Shown in pieces: positions 8,903-17,218 of a stretch of 64,000 bases of DNA. Made by a program: the position numbers and the translations under genes. Source of the stretch: Streptomyces umbrinus (GTDB lineage Bacteria > Actinomycetota > Actinomycetes > Streptomycetales > Streptomycetaceae); the NCBI RefSeq assembly GCF_030817415.1, contig NZ_JAUSZI010000002.1:7688001-7752000 (forward strand). The letters are read 5' to 3'. The notes under the pieces were generated by a model. The model made no database searches. It saw nothing but the letters and a program-made list of their open reading frames with translations, and was not told the DNA's origin. Within the stretch, counting starts at the first letter, position 1, and each line of letters begins with the position of its first letter.

Positions 8903-9547
8903 ATGCCAGTGCCCGCCGACCCCACGGTGCTCCATCCCATGCCCGAGCAGCCGCGGGTGGTGCTGCTCAGGCCGTTGGTGAAGTCCCCGCTGATCGAGGT
9001 GGGGGAGTACTCCTACTACGACGACCCGGACGACCCGACCGCGTTCGAGACGCGCAACGTCCTCTACCACTACGGGCCGGAGAAGCTGGTCATCGGGAAG
9101 TTCTGCGCGCTGGGCACGGGGGCGCGGTTCATCATGAACGGCGCCAACCACCGGATGGACGGCCCCTCGACGTTCCCGTTCCCCACCATGGGCGGTTCCT
9201 GGGCCGAGCACTTCGACCTGCTCACCGGTCTGCCGAACAGGGGTGACACGGTCGTCGGCAACGACGTCTGGTTCGGTCACGGCACGACGGTGATGCCCGG
9301 GGTACGGATCGGACACGGCGCGATCATCGGCGCCGGCGCCGTGGTCACCACGGACGTGCCCGACTACGGCATCGTCGGCGGCAACCCGGCCCGGCTCATC
9401 CGCACCCGCTTCAGCGACGACGAGATCGACCGGCTCCTCGCGGTGGCCTGGTGGGACTGGCCCGCGGAGCACATCACCGGGCACGTACGGACGATCATGT
9501 CGGGGAACATCGCCGAGCTGGAGGCCGCCGCCCCGGACCGCGCGTGA
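8903..9547 (+). CDS. Hexapeptide-repeat O-acetyltransferase, Vat/CatB (XAT) family
   Basis: 214 residues. Left-handed beta-helix hexapeptide repeats are visible, for example LVIGKFCALGTGARF and VVGNDVWFGHGTTVMPGVRIGHGAIIGAGAVV, and H83 in FIMNGANHRMDG matches the catalytic His of xenobiotic acetyltransferases. The family transfers acetyl from acetyl-CoA to streptogramin A or chloramphenicol in its resistance branch. Many chromosomal members have unknown substrates, so drug resistance should not be assumed. ATG 8903 follows AAGGAGCCGCTCGAC. A hairpin overlapping the stop codon ends the transcript. Confidence 0.88.
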   Translation: MPVPADPTVLHPMPEQPRVVLLRPLVKSPLIEVGEYSYYDDPDDPTAFETRNVLYHYGPEKLVIGKFCALGTGARFIMNGANHRMDGPSTFPFPTMGGSWAEHFDLLTGLPNRGDTVVGNDVWFGHGTTVMPGVRIGHGAIIGAGAVVTTDVPDYGIVGGNPARLIRTRFSDDEIDRLLAVAWWDWPAEHITGHVRTIMSGNIAELEAAAPDRA

Positions 9548-9582
9548 AGGGGCGGACCCGGTCTCCCGGGACCCGCCCCTTC
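9546..9582 (+). terminator. Terminator hairpin between convergent genes
   Basis: The arms GAAGGGGCGG (9546-9555) and CCGCCCCTTC (9573-9582) are perfectly complementary, with an inner CCCGG/CCGGG stem. It starts inside the acetyltransferase stop codon and can serve both it and the convergent minus-strand gene that ends at 9613. Confidence 0.7.
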
Positions 9583-9612
9583 ACTCCCCTCCGGGATGCC
9601 CCCGGTCCGTCA

Positions 9613-10668
9613 CTAACGGGGAAGCACCACTACATACGCGGCCGGGTCGCGGTCCGCTGAAGCCATCAGGGCCGTACGTACGACCGTTGCCTGCTGTTCC
9701 ATCGAGTCCCGCAGCTTCTTCGGGGTGATGTGGACGACCGTGATGCCGAGCCGCTCCAGGTGCTCGCGCTTGCGGGCGTACTCGGACCACATGGCGTCGT
9801 CCTGCCGATGGCCTTGGCGAGGGGCGCGCGTGTCGAGTTCGAGGGCGACGGCGTGGTCGGGCCAGTACGCGTCGAGGCCGCCCAGGTGCGGGCCGCCGGG
9901 AAGGCGGAGGTCCACGTTCCAGACCGGGTCCGGCAGACCGTGCTCGTGGACCATGCGGTAGAGGCGGTCCTCCGCGATGGCCCGCCCCTCGGCGAGCAGC
10001 GAGTCGACGGCGTCCACGACATGCGGGCGGCTCAACAGCCGCGCCTGCGTCAACTCCTTGACCACGGCGGCCGGTTCACAGTGCCCGCCGCGTACGGCCT
10101 CGGTGAGCAGCCGGCGTACGACACCCGCGTCCGCGAGGTCGGCGACCGCGTCGGCCAGGGCACGCGGAACCGGGGCCACCGGGATGCCGGTGATCTGCTC
10201 GGGCTCCGGCATGCCCGGCGTACGGACGATGCGGACGCAGCCCGTAGAACGCAGCCGGCGCAGACGCGGGACGAGAACGTCGATGCGGTCCAGCGAGAGA
10301 AGCGGGGGCGCCGACGAGAAGCGGTGCAGGGCCAGCGCCGCCAGGCCGGTGATCATCGCGTCGGCGTACCGCTGCGGGGCGTGCGGCTCGCCCGCGCCGG
10401 GCTGGGCGGGGACCGCCGGTTCGGCGGCGGGGGAGCGGGCCGCGTACAGGAGAACCGCACGCAGCCGCTCCTCGCTGGTGGCCGGGCCCGGACGGAGCAG
10501 GTACACGCCCGGCAGAAGCTGCTGCCAGGTGCCGCCGGGCCTGCACTGCGCGTTGATGTCGGCGGAGCTCACACCCTGCGAGCGCAACTGGGCGGTGGTC
10601 AGGACACGGAGCTGAACGTCGGACAGGTGGCGGAGGGGCCGGGGGGAGAGCGGGGTGTTGTGGTTCAT
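9613..10668 (-). CDS. AbiEi-like winged-helix plus PD-(D/E)XK nuclease-like protein
   Basis: 351 residues. The N-terminal 60 residues (LTTAQLRSQGVSSADINAQCRPGGTWQQLLPGVYLL in outline) resemble the winged helix of type IV antitoxins of the AbiEi group. The C-terminal part (ALELDTRAP, then DDAMWSEYARKREHLERLG and ITVVHITP) resembles the DUF559/very-short-patch-repair nuclease fold, with the E-x-D acidic pair but no Lys directly after it. Such proteins are common in Streptomyces as stand-alone genes, and no AbiEii-like nucleotidyltransferase toxin is next door. Function is unknown; a DNA-binding or defence role is inference from fold only. Confidence 0.7.
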   Translation of the reverse strand: MNHNTPLSPRPLRHLSDVQLRVLTTAQLRSQGVSSADINAQCRPGGTWQQLLPGVYLLRPGPATSEERLRAVLLYAARSPAAEPAVPAQPGAGEPHAPQRYADAMITGLAALALHRFSSAPPLLSLDRIDVLVPRLRRLRSTGCVRIVRTPGMPEPEQITGIPVAPVPRALADAVADLADAGVVRRLLTEAVRGGHCEPAAVVKELTQARLLSRPHVVDAVDSLLAEGRAIAEDRLYRMVHEHGLPDPVWNVDLRLPGGPHLGGLDAYWPDHAVALELDTRAPRQGHRQDDAMWSEYARKREHLERLGITVVHITPKKLRDSMEQQATVVRTALMASADRDPAAYVVVLPR

Positions 10669-10854
10669 GACCCGAGGATTTCCCGTCCGTGATCCCCCTG
10701 CTAACCGCTGTTACACGTCCGTCGACAAAACCGGACAAGCTCGCCCTAAAGTGCAAGCGTTCGACTGCCGAAACCCCCTGGTCCGTACGGGGGTCACGGC
10801 ACCGATTGCCCGCATTCCGTAACTGTTATGGACGGGACGAAAGTCAACACGCCG

Positions 10855-10907
10855 AGCCGCTGGCCCCGTTAGGGGCGCGGGGAACCGCGCGGCCAGCCCC
10901 CACCCAC
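10855..10907. repeat. Dispersed GC-rich repeat copy
   Basis: A copy of the GGGGCGCGGGGAA-C-GCGCGGCCAGCC element that recurs throughout the window between genes. It lies in the 265-bp gap between the AbiEi-like gene and the 3' end of pepN. Confidence 0.6.
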
Positions 10908-10933
10908 CCGCACGAGACCACGAACCGCACCCT

Positions 10934-13516
10934 TCATTCGCCGACGGCACCCGCACTGTCACACGCCTGCCCCCACAGGGCCCGCCCCAGATCATCCCGA
11001 GCCTCCAACACCAGCCTCCTCAACGCGGGCGCAGCCGCCCCATGGTCGGCAAGCCACGCATCCGCCGCCTCCAAGGTCCCCCGAGAATCCTGCAGCGAAG
11101 GGAACAACCCCTTCACCACATCCATCCCGATCTGGATCGACCGCTCACCCCACACCCGCTCGATCACCTCGAAGTACTTCGACGCGTACGGAGCGGTCAG
11201 CTCCCGGTGCGACGACTGGGCGAAGCCCGCGATCGTCGCCTCGACCAGCGCGTTGGACAGCGAGTCCGACTCGACGACGGACGCCCATGCCTGGGCCTTG
11301 ACCGCGGCGGAGGGCCGCGCCGCCAGGCACCGCACCTGATGCCGCTTGCCCGACGCCGTGTCGTCCCGTGCCAGCTCGGCCGCGATGACACCCTCGTCCG
11401 CGACCCCGTGCGCGGCGAGCGGCTCCAGGAACGCCCAGCGCAGCTCCTGGTCCACCTCAAGACCGTCGATCTTCGCCGTGCCCTCCAACAGGCCCTGGAG
11501 CAACTGGAGATCGGCCTCGCCCGACGCGACCGCCGCGAAGAACCGCGCCCACGTGAGCTGGTGCTGGCTGCCCGGCTCGGTCAGCCGCAGCTCGCGCAGC
11601 GCGCCCTCGGCCAGCAGCCGTCCGCCCTCGCCGCGCCACCCGGGCGCCGCGTAGTGGGTGAGCGCGGAGTTCGCCCACGCATGCAGCATCTGCAGCACAC
11701 CGATGTCGGTCTCGCGGCCCGCGAAGCGCAGGACCAGGTCGATGAAGTCCCGGGCGGGCATGAGGGCGTCGCGGGTCAGGTTCCACAGCGCCGACCAGCA
11801 CAGGGCGCGGGCCAGCGGGTCGGTGATGTCGCCGAGCCCGTCCCGCAGGGCCGCCAACGAGCCCTCGTCGAACCGGATCTTGCAGTACGTCAGGTCGTCG
11901 TCGTTCACGAGCACCAGGTCGGGAGCCTCCGTGCCCACCAGTTCCCCGACGACCGTGCGCGGACCCTCGACGTCGACCTCGGCGCGCGCGTACCGCTCCA
12001 CCGCCCCTTCGGGCGAGCGTCGGTACAGGCCCACCGCCACCCGGTGCGGCCGCAGCTCGGGATGCGACTCGGCCGCCTCCTGGAGGATCGCCAGCTCGGT
12101 GACGCGCCCCTCCGCGCTCAGAATCACCTGCGGAGTAAGGGAGTTGACCCCGGCGGTCTGCAGCCAGGACCGCGACCAGGTGGCCATGTCGCGCCCGCTG
12201 GTCTCCTCCAGGACCGACAGCAGATCACCGAGCTGCGTGTTCCCGTACGCGTGCCGCTTGAAGTAGCGGCGGGCGCCCTCCAGGAACGCGTCCCGGCCGA
12301 CGTAGGCGACCAACTGCTTGAGGACGGAAGCGCCCTTGGCGTACGTGATCCCGTCGAAGTTGAGCTTGGCGTCCTCCAGGTCACGGATGTCGGCCGTGAT
12401 CGGGTGTGTGGAGGGAAGCTGGTCGGCGCGGTACGCCCAGGACTTGCGGTTGTTGGCGAAGGTGATCCAGCCGTTCGTGAAGCGGGTTGCCTCGACCATC
12501 GAGAACGAGCCCATGAAGTCCGCGAAGGACTCCTTCAGCCACAGGTCGTCCCACCACACCATGGTCACCAGGTCGCCGAACCACATGTGGGCCATCTCGT
12601 GCAGGATCACGTTCGCCCGGCGCTCGTACGACGCCTGCGTCACCCTGCCGCGGAAGATGAACTCCTCGCGGAAGGTGACGAGCCCCGGGTTCTCCATCGC
12701 GCCGAGGTTGTACTCCGGCACGAACGCCTGGTCGTACTTCCCGAACGGGTACGGGTAGTCGAAGTTGTCGTGGAAGAAGTCGAGCCCCTGCTTGGTGACG
12801 AGGAAGACGTCGTCCGAGTCGAAGTGCCGGGCTAGGCCCTTGCGGCACATCGCGCCGAGCGGGATCTCCAGACGCGTACCGTCGTCGAGCACCCGCTCGT
12901 AGGAGTCCGTCACATAGTGGTACGGGCCCGCGACGAACGCCGTGATGTACGTCGAGATGGGCTTGGTCTCAGCGAACTTCCATACCCCGTCGGCCAGTTC
13001 ACCGACACCGTTGCTCCACACGACCCAGCCCTCGGGAGCCCGCACCTCGAACCGGAAGGGCGCCTTGAGGTCCGGCTGCTCGAAGTTCGCGAAGACCCGG
13101 CGGGAGTCGGCCGGCTCGTACTGCGTGTAGAGGTAGACCTCGCCGTCCTCCGGGTCGACGAAGCGGTGCATGCCCTCGCCGGTGCGGCTGTAGGCGCACT
13201 GGGCGTCGACGACGAGTTCGTTGTCCTCGGCGAGGTCCTCAAGGAGGATGCGCGAGCCGTCGAAGACCGCGCCCGGGTCGAGGTCCCTGCCGTTCAGCGA
13301 GACGGCGGTGACGCTCGGGGCGATCAGGTCCGCGAAGGTCGTGGCACCCGGCTCGACGCTGCGGAAGCGGATCGTCGTCACCGAGCGGAAGGTGCGCGGC
13401 CCGGCGTCCGTCCCACCCACCGCGGAGCGCAGGTCCAGGGACACCTCGTACCCCTCGACGGACAGCAGTGCGGCCCGCTCGCGGGCCTCGTCGCGGGACA
13501 GATTCTCACCGGGCAC
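10934..13516 (-). CDS. pepN: Aminopeptidase N (M1 family zinc metallopeptidase)
   Basis: 860 residues, the normal length for actinobacterial PepN. The exopeptidase motif GAMEN is present (LGAMENPGLVTF), followed by the zinc site HEMAHMWFGDLV and the third ligand Glu in WLKESFADF. It removes N-terminal residues from peptides in the cytoplasm and helps recycle proteasome/Clp products. A C-terminal ERAP1-like helical domain fills the second half. GTG 13516 is preferred over the GTG nine bases upstream because GAGGGAG then lies eight bases before it, and the protein starts MPGENLSRDEA as in homologues. It is divergent from the nitroreductase gene at 13710. Confidence 0.96.
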   Translation of the reverse strand: MPGENLSRDEARERAALLSVEGYEVSLDLRSAVGGTDAGPRTFRSVTTIRFRSVEPGATTFADLIAPSVTAVSLNGRDLDPGAVFDGSRILLEDLAEDNELVVDAQCAYSRTGEGMHRFVDPEDGEVYLYTQYEPADSRRVFANFEQPDLKAPFRFEVRAPEGWVVWSNGVGELADGVWKFAETKPISTYITAFVAGPYHYVTDSYERVLDDGTRLEIPLGAMCRKGLARHFDSDDVFLVTKQGLDFFHDNFDYPYPFGKYDQAFVPEYNLGAMENPGLVTFREEFIFRGRVTQASYERRANVILHEMAHMWFGDLVTMVWWDDLWLKESFADFMGSFSMVEATRFTNGWITFANNRKSWAYRADQLPSTHPITADIRDLEDAKLNFDGITYAKGASVLKQLVAYVGRDAFLEGARRYFKRHAYGNTQLGDLLSVLEETSGRDMATWSRSWLQTAGVNSLTPQVILSAEGRVTELAILQEAAESHPELRPHRVAVGLYRRSPEGAVERYARAEVDVEGPRTVVGELVGTEAPDLVLVNDDDLTYCKIRFDEGSLAALRDGLGDITDPLARALCWSALWNLTRDALMPARDFIDLVLRFAGRETDIGVLQMLHAWANSALTHYAAPGWRGEGGRLLAEGALRELRLTEPGSQHQLTWARFFAAVASGEADLQLLQGLLEGTAKIDGLEVDQELRWAFLEPLAAHGVADEGVIAAELARDDTASGKRHQVRCLAARPSAAVKAQAWASVVESDSLSNALVEATIAGFAQSSHRELTAPYASKYFEVIERVWGERSIQIGMDVVKGLFPSLQDSRGTLEAADAWLADHGAAAPALRRLVLEARDDLGRALWGQACDSAGAVGE

Positions 13517-13709
13517 GGGCGGCACTCCCTCGTGGCGTAATGGATACGTGTCGGGTACGCGTCTGGGTACGCGTGAACAGCACCGATCCTGCCATGTGCC
13601 CCTGACCCCGGACACCCGGGAATGGCACAGGTGACCGGTTGCGTTGGGGCTGAAGGACACGACTGAGGACCCCCTGAGACCCGTACCGAGATCCGTACCG
13701 AGGAGAAGC

Positions 13710-14369
13710 ATGTCCGAGCAGACCGCGCAGACCGCCGGCAAGACCCCCGTCGACTTCTGGTTCGACCCTCTCTGCCCCTGGGCGTGGATGACCTCGCGAT
13801 GGGTCCTGGAGGTGGAGAAGGTCCGGGACATCGAGGTCCGCTGGCATCTGATGAGCCTCGCGGTACTGAACGAGCCCAAGCTGGACGAACTGCCCGAGGA
13901 GTACCGCGAGCTGCTCAGCACGAAGGCGTGGGGCCCCGTCCGCGTCGTCATCGCGGCCCAGGAGGAGCACGGCGCCGAGGTGCTCGGAGACCTCTACACC
14001 GCGCTCGGCACCCGCATCCACAACCAGGGTGAGGGCCCCGGCAAGGAGGTCGTCGCCGCCGCGCTGAAGGACGTCGGCCTGCCCGAGTCCCTTCTGGACC
14101 ACTGGGACGACACCCCGTACGAGCCCCAGCTGCGCGCCTCCCACAAGGAGGGCATAGACAAGGTCGGCCAGGAGGTCGGCACCCCCGTGATCGCGGTCCC
14201 CGGCTCGGACGGCGGGCAGATCGCCTTCTTCGGCCCGGTCGTCACCCCGGCCCCCAAGGGCGACGAGGCCGGAAAGCTGTGGGACGGCACGCTGATGGTC
14301 GCCTCGATCCCGGGCTTCTACGAGATCAAGCGGACGCGGACCAAGGGCCCGGACTTCAGCAACCTCTGA
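13710..14369 (+). CDS. Mycothiol-dependent nitroreductase homologue (Rv2466c/DsbA-like)
   Basis: 219 residues from ATG 13710, behind AGGAGAA. The thioredoxin-fold/DsbA-like protein aligns by eye with Mycobacterium tuberculosis Rv2466c along its length (DFWFDPLCPWAWMTSRWVLE, WGPVRVVIAA, IHNQG, VGTPVIAVPG, FFGPV, KRTRT). Rv2466c uses mycothiol to reduce electrophiles and nitro compounds. Here the active site is CPWA rather than CPWC, so the resolving Cys is missing and only the nucleophilic C22 remains; a monothiol mechanism with mycothiol would still be possible. It is divergent from pepN. Cytoplasmic: no signal peptide is seen. Confidence 0.88.
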   Translation: MSEQTAQTAGKTPVDFWFDPLCPWAWMTSRWVLEVEKVRDIEVRWHLMSLAVLNEPKLDELPEEYRELLSTKAWGPVRVVIAAQEEHGAEVLGDLYTALGTRIHNQGEGPGKEVVAAALKDVGLPESLLDHWDDTPYEPQLRASHKEGIDKVGQEVGTPVIAVPGSDGGQIAFFGPVVTPAPKGDEAGKLWDGTLMVASIPGFYEIKRTRTKGPDFSNL

Positions 14370-14426
14370 CCTGACCGGTACCCGGGGAGCCGGCAGCGGC
14401 GGGCTCGGCTCAGCTCTCGCCTCGGC

Positions 14427-14654
14427 TCAGCTCGGTTCGGGCAGGCGCAGAGGCTCCCTGAACGGCTTCTCTTTGAAGTACGTCCGCAGGTTGCGGCACT
14501 GCTTGCCCTCGTCGTTCAGGGGCGCCATGCACACCATGAACCCGTCCACGTTCTTCTCGCCCGTCTCCTTCATGAGCCAGGCCGCCTCCTGGGTTTCCAG
14601 GAAGCGGTGCTCTTCCTCAAGGCTCTTGCAGGTGAAGCAGCTTCGCTTGCGCAT
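14427..14654 (-). CDS. Small Cys-rich protein, function unknown
   Basis: 75 residues from ATG 14654. It starts MRKRSCFTCKSLEEEHRF and carries two further cysteines in VCMAPLNDEGKQCRNL, so a CxxC plus C-x12-C arrangement could bind zinc. The charged, unhydrophobic sequence suggests a cytoplasmic protein. I do not recognise the family. A strong hairpin separates it from the sodF gene upstream on the same strand, so it is probably transcribed on its own. It is convergent with the nitroreductase gene. Confidence 0.65.
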   Translation of the reverse strand: MRKRSCFTCKSLEEEHRFLETQEAAWLMKETGEKNVDGFMVCMAPLNDEGKQCRNLRTYFKEKPFREPLRLPEPS

Positions 14655-14685
14655 CCGGTAACCATCACCCGGAGCCCCCCGTACC

Positions 14686-14724
14686 GGAAGACCCCCGCGA
14701 GTCACGTCCTCGCGGGGGTCTTCC
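14686..14724 (-). terminator. Terminator hairpin downstream of sodF
   Basis: A perfect 16-bp stem, 14686-14701 (GGAAGACCCCCGCGAG) with 14709-14724, and a 7-base loop. On the plus strand it is followed by TTTCC-type pyrimidines. It lies about 90 bp beyond the sodF stop and before the small Cys-rich gene. Confidence 0.75.
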
Positions 14725-14811
14725 CTCTTTCCGCCTGCCCGCGAACGGTGAGAAGACGATCACGAGGCAGGGCGCTTCGGGCCGCCCCCCCGGGGGGCGG
14801 GTGAGGCAGGC

Positions 14812-15453
14812 TCAGGGGGCGAGCAGCAACACGTCCGCGCGGGACTTGGCGGCCTCGTAACGACGTGCCACGTCCTGCCAGTTGACGACCTGCCACATGG
14901 CGTCGATGAAGTCGACCTTCTGGTTCCTGTACTGGAGGTAGAAGGCGTGCTCCCAGGCGTCGAAGACCAGGATCGGCACCGAGCCCTGGCCGACGTTGCC
15001 CTGGTGGTCGTAGATCTGCTCGACGATCAGGCGCCCGCTGAGCGGCTCGTAGGCGAGTACGCCCCAGCCGGAGCCCTGGGTCGTCGCGGAGGCCTTGGTC
15101 AGCTGGGCCTTGAACGCGCCGAACGAACCGAACGACTCGGTGATCGCGTCGGCGAGCTCGCCCACACCGTCCGAGGCGAGGGGCTCACCGCCGCCCTCGC
15201 CCGTCATGTTGTGCCAGTAGATGCTGTGCAGGATGTGCCCGGAGAGGTGGAAGGCGAGGTTCTTCTCCAGCCCGTTGATCGAACCCCACGACTCCTTGTC
15301 CCGCGCCTCGGCGAGCTGGTCCAGGGTGTCGTTCGCCCCCTTCACGTACGCCGCGTGGTGCTTGTCGTGGTGCAGCTCGATGATCTCGGGGCTGATCACG
15401 GGGGCGAGCGCGGAGTAGTCGTACGGCAGCTCGGGAAGTGTGTAGACGGCCAT
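14812..15453 (-). CDS. sodF: Superoxide dismutase, Fe (Fe/Zn) type
   Basis: 213 residues, typical for the Fe/Mn family. It converts superoxide to peroxide and oxygen in the cytoplasm. The metal ligands can be read in [13 protein letters not shown] (first His), [16 protein letters not shown] (second His) and [12 protein letters not shown] (Asp and third His). The name sodF rests on general Streptomyces knowledge: these organisms carry an Fe-type enzyme of this kind and a separate nickel enzyme, sodN. ATG 15453 lies behind GAGAGGACC. A Nur-like box 24 bp upstream fits the known repression of sodF by nickel-loaded Nur. Confidence 0.95.
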   Translation of the reverse strand: MAVYTLPELPYDYSALAPVISPEIIELHHDKHHAAYVKGANDTLDQLAEARDKESWGSINGLEKNLAFHLSGHILHSIYWHNMTGEGGGEPLASDGVGELADAITESFGSFGAFKAQLTKASATTQGSGWGVLAYEPLSGRLIVEQIYDHQGNVGQGSVPILVFDAWEHAFYLQYRNQKVDFIDAMWQVVNWQDVARRYEAAKSRADVLLLAP

Positions 15454-15476
15454 GCCAGGTCCTCTCCGACCTCTTG

Positions 15477-15493
15477 TTGCAAGCTACTTGCAA
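15477..15493 (-). promoter_or_regulatory. Nur-like operator in the sodF promoter
   Basis: TTGCAAGCTACTTGCAA: two TTGCAA half-sites spaced by five bases, ending 24 bp before the sodF ATG. It agrees with the TGCAA-N6-TTGCA-like box described for the nickel regulator Nur of Streptomyces coelicolor. Nickel-Nur binding would shut off the iron enzyme when the nickel dismutase can be made. Confidence 0.75.
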
Positions 15494-15589
15494 GTGCACG
15501 CTAGCAGCAAGAGAGTGTGGGGGTGTGCGAGGGCACGCAAAAGGGCCCTCTCGCGAGGGCCCTCCGGTTGTTGCGTGGTCTTGCGGGTG

Positions 15590-15680
15590 CGGGTGCGGGT
15601 GCGGGTGCGTTGTGGCTGGTCGCGCCCACGCGGCGGAGCCGCAAATCGACACAGCCCCGCGCCCCTGAACGGGCTGCGCC
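15590..15680. repeat. GC-rich dispersed repeat between sodF and the permease
   Basis: GGGTGCGGGTGCGGGTGCG is a short 6-bp tandem run (about 15587-15608). It is followed by GTGGCTGGTCGCGCCC and CCCCGCGCCCCTGAACGGGC, a copy of the Streptomyces intergenic repeat seen elsewhere in the window. The 247 bp between 15454 and 15701 also include the sodF promoter. Confidence 0.55.
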
Positions 15681-15700
15681 CGTAACGGGTCGCGGCCCGC

Positions 15701-17098
15701 TCAGTCGCGTGCCCGCTGCCAGGCGTAGCCCGTCGCCGCCAGTGCCAGCGTCATCGCGCCCGTCGAGTACAGCTGGACCCGCGTGTCCGGTTCCCGGGCC
15801 ATCAGGATGAAGATGGCGAGCATGCCCCCGAGGGCCACCCAGGTCAGGGCAGGGAAAGCCCACATGCGCACGGCCAGCTTCTCCGGGGCCTCGCGTTCCA
15901 GGGTGCGGCGGAGCCGGAGCTGGGAGACCGCGATGAAGATCCAGACGACCAGGATCACCGCGCCGATCATGTTCAGCAGCCAGGGGAAGACGTCGTCGGG
16001 GCGCCAGTAGCTCAGCAGGACGCAGGCGAAGCCGAAGACGGAGGAGGCGAGGACGGCGGTCCGCGGGACGCCTCCCGAGACCCGGCCGAGGGCCTTCGGT
16101 CCCTGCCCCCGCCGCACCAGCGAGTACGCGATGCGCGAGGAACCGTAGATGTTGGCGTTCATCGCCGAGAGCAGGGCGACCAGCACGACCACGTTCATGA
16201 GCCGGCCCGCGCCCGGGATGCCCAGGTGGTCGAGGGCGGCGACGTACGGGCCCTTCTCGACGACCGCCTTCGAGTCCCACGGGACGAGCGTGACGATGAC
16301 CGCCATCGAGCCGATGTAGAAGAGCGCGATGCGCCACATCGCGGTGCGCACGGCGCTCGCGACACCCCGCACCGGGTCCTGCGACTCGGCCGCCGCGATG
16401 GTGACGGTCTCCAGACCGCCGTACGCGAAGACGGAGGCGAGCAGACCGATGACGAGCCCCTCGCTGCCGTTGGGCAGGAAGCCTCCCTCGCCGGTGAGGT
16501 TCGTGAGGCCGGGGGAGTCCGTGCCCGGCAGGACACCGGCGATCGCCAGCACACCGAGCACCAGGAACAGCGTGATCGCGCCCACCTTCAGCGCGGCGAA
16601 CCAGAACTCGAACTCGCCGAAGTTCTTCACGGCGGCCAGGTTCGCGGCACAGAAGACGACCATGAAGAGGGCCACCCAGGCCCACTCCGGCGTGCCGGGC
16701 AGCCAGCCCGTCACGATCTTCGCGGCGCCGATGCCCTCCAGGCCGACGGCCGTGCAGAGCAGTACCCAGAACGACCAGCCGGCGGTGAACCCCGCCCACG
16801 GCCCCATCGCCCGCTCGGCGTGCGCCGAGAAGGAACCGGACGACGGATACGCGGCCGACATCTCGCCGAGCATCCGCATCACCAGCATGACGAGCAGACC
16901 GGAGACGGCATACGCGACGACGATCGACGGGCCGGCGGCCGCGATGCCGGCACCGGAGCCGACGAACAGGCCCGCGCCGATCACCCCGCCGAGGGCGATC
17001 ATCGACAGATGGCGCTGCTTGAGGCCGTGCGAGAGAGAGACGTCCGCGTCGGAGGTGCCGGGAGTGCCGGGCGCGGGGTCGTGGGTGGTACGGGACAT
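15701..17098 (-). CDS. Amino-acid permease, APC superfamily (GabP/AnsP-like)
   Basis: 465 residues with twelve hydrophobic segments. The family signature GLKQRHLSMIALGGVIGAGLF precedes the first span, and EMSAAYPSSGSFSAHAERA marks the conserved loop after the third. It should import a neutral or GABA-like amino acid by proton symport at the cytoplasmic membrane. ATG 17098 is preceded by AAGGGA, and the longer upstream frame lacks support. The N-terminal 30 residues are a soluble Pro/Thr tail. It is closely related to the second permease in this window (28460-29932), with the same motifs, so they look like paralogues with distinct substrates. Confidence 0.9.
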   Translation of the reverse strand: MSRTTHDPAPGTPGTSDADVSLSHGLKQRHLSMIALGGVIGAGLFVGSGAGIAAAGPSIVVAYAVSGLLVMLVMRMLGEMSAAYPSSGSFSAHAERAMGPWAGFTAGWSFWVLLCTAVGLEGIGAAKIVTGWLPGTPEWAWVALFMVVFCAANLAAVKNFGEFEFWFAALKVGAITLFLVLGVLAIAGVLPGTDSPGLTNLTGEGGFLPNGSEGLVIGLLASVFAYGGLETVTIAAAESQDPVRGVASAVRTAMWRIALFYIGSMAVIVTLVPWDSKAVVEKGPYVAALDHLGIPGAGRLMNVVVLVALLSAMNANIYGSSRIAYSLVRRGQGPKALGRVSGGVPRTAVLASSVFGFACVLLSYWRPDDVFPWLLNMIGAVILVVWIFIAVSQLRLRRTLEREAPEKLAVRMWAFPALTWVALGGMLAIFILMAREPDTRVQLYSTGAMTLALAATGYAWQRARD

Positions 17099-17145
17099 GG
17101 GTGCGGGCGGTCCCTTGTGTGCGAGGGCAAAAACGCCCACAGTCT

Positions 17146-17179
17146 GGGCGGCCCCTCCGCCCGCACGGAGAGGCCGCCC
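17146..17179 (-). terminator. Hairpin downstream of the TauD-type gene
   Basis: GGGCGGCC (17146-17153) pairs with GGCCGCCC (17172-17179), with an inner CTCCG/CGGAG stem. It lies 40 bp beyond the dioxygenase stop and before the permease start on the same strand, the expected end of the sulfur operon. Confidence 0.65.
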
Positions 17180-17218
17180 ACTATGTGGACATACTCGACA
17201 CGGAGTGCGAGATTCCGA

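Noticed and set aside
8903..9547. Streptogramin or chloramphenicol resistance gene
   Set aside because: The fold and catalytic His fit the family, but substrate cannot be told from the sequence and there is no mobile context, so only the family name is given.
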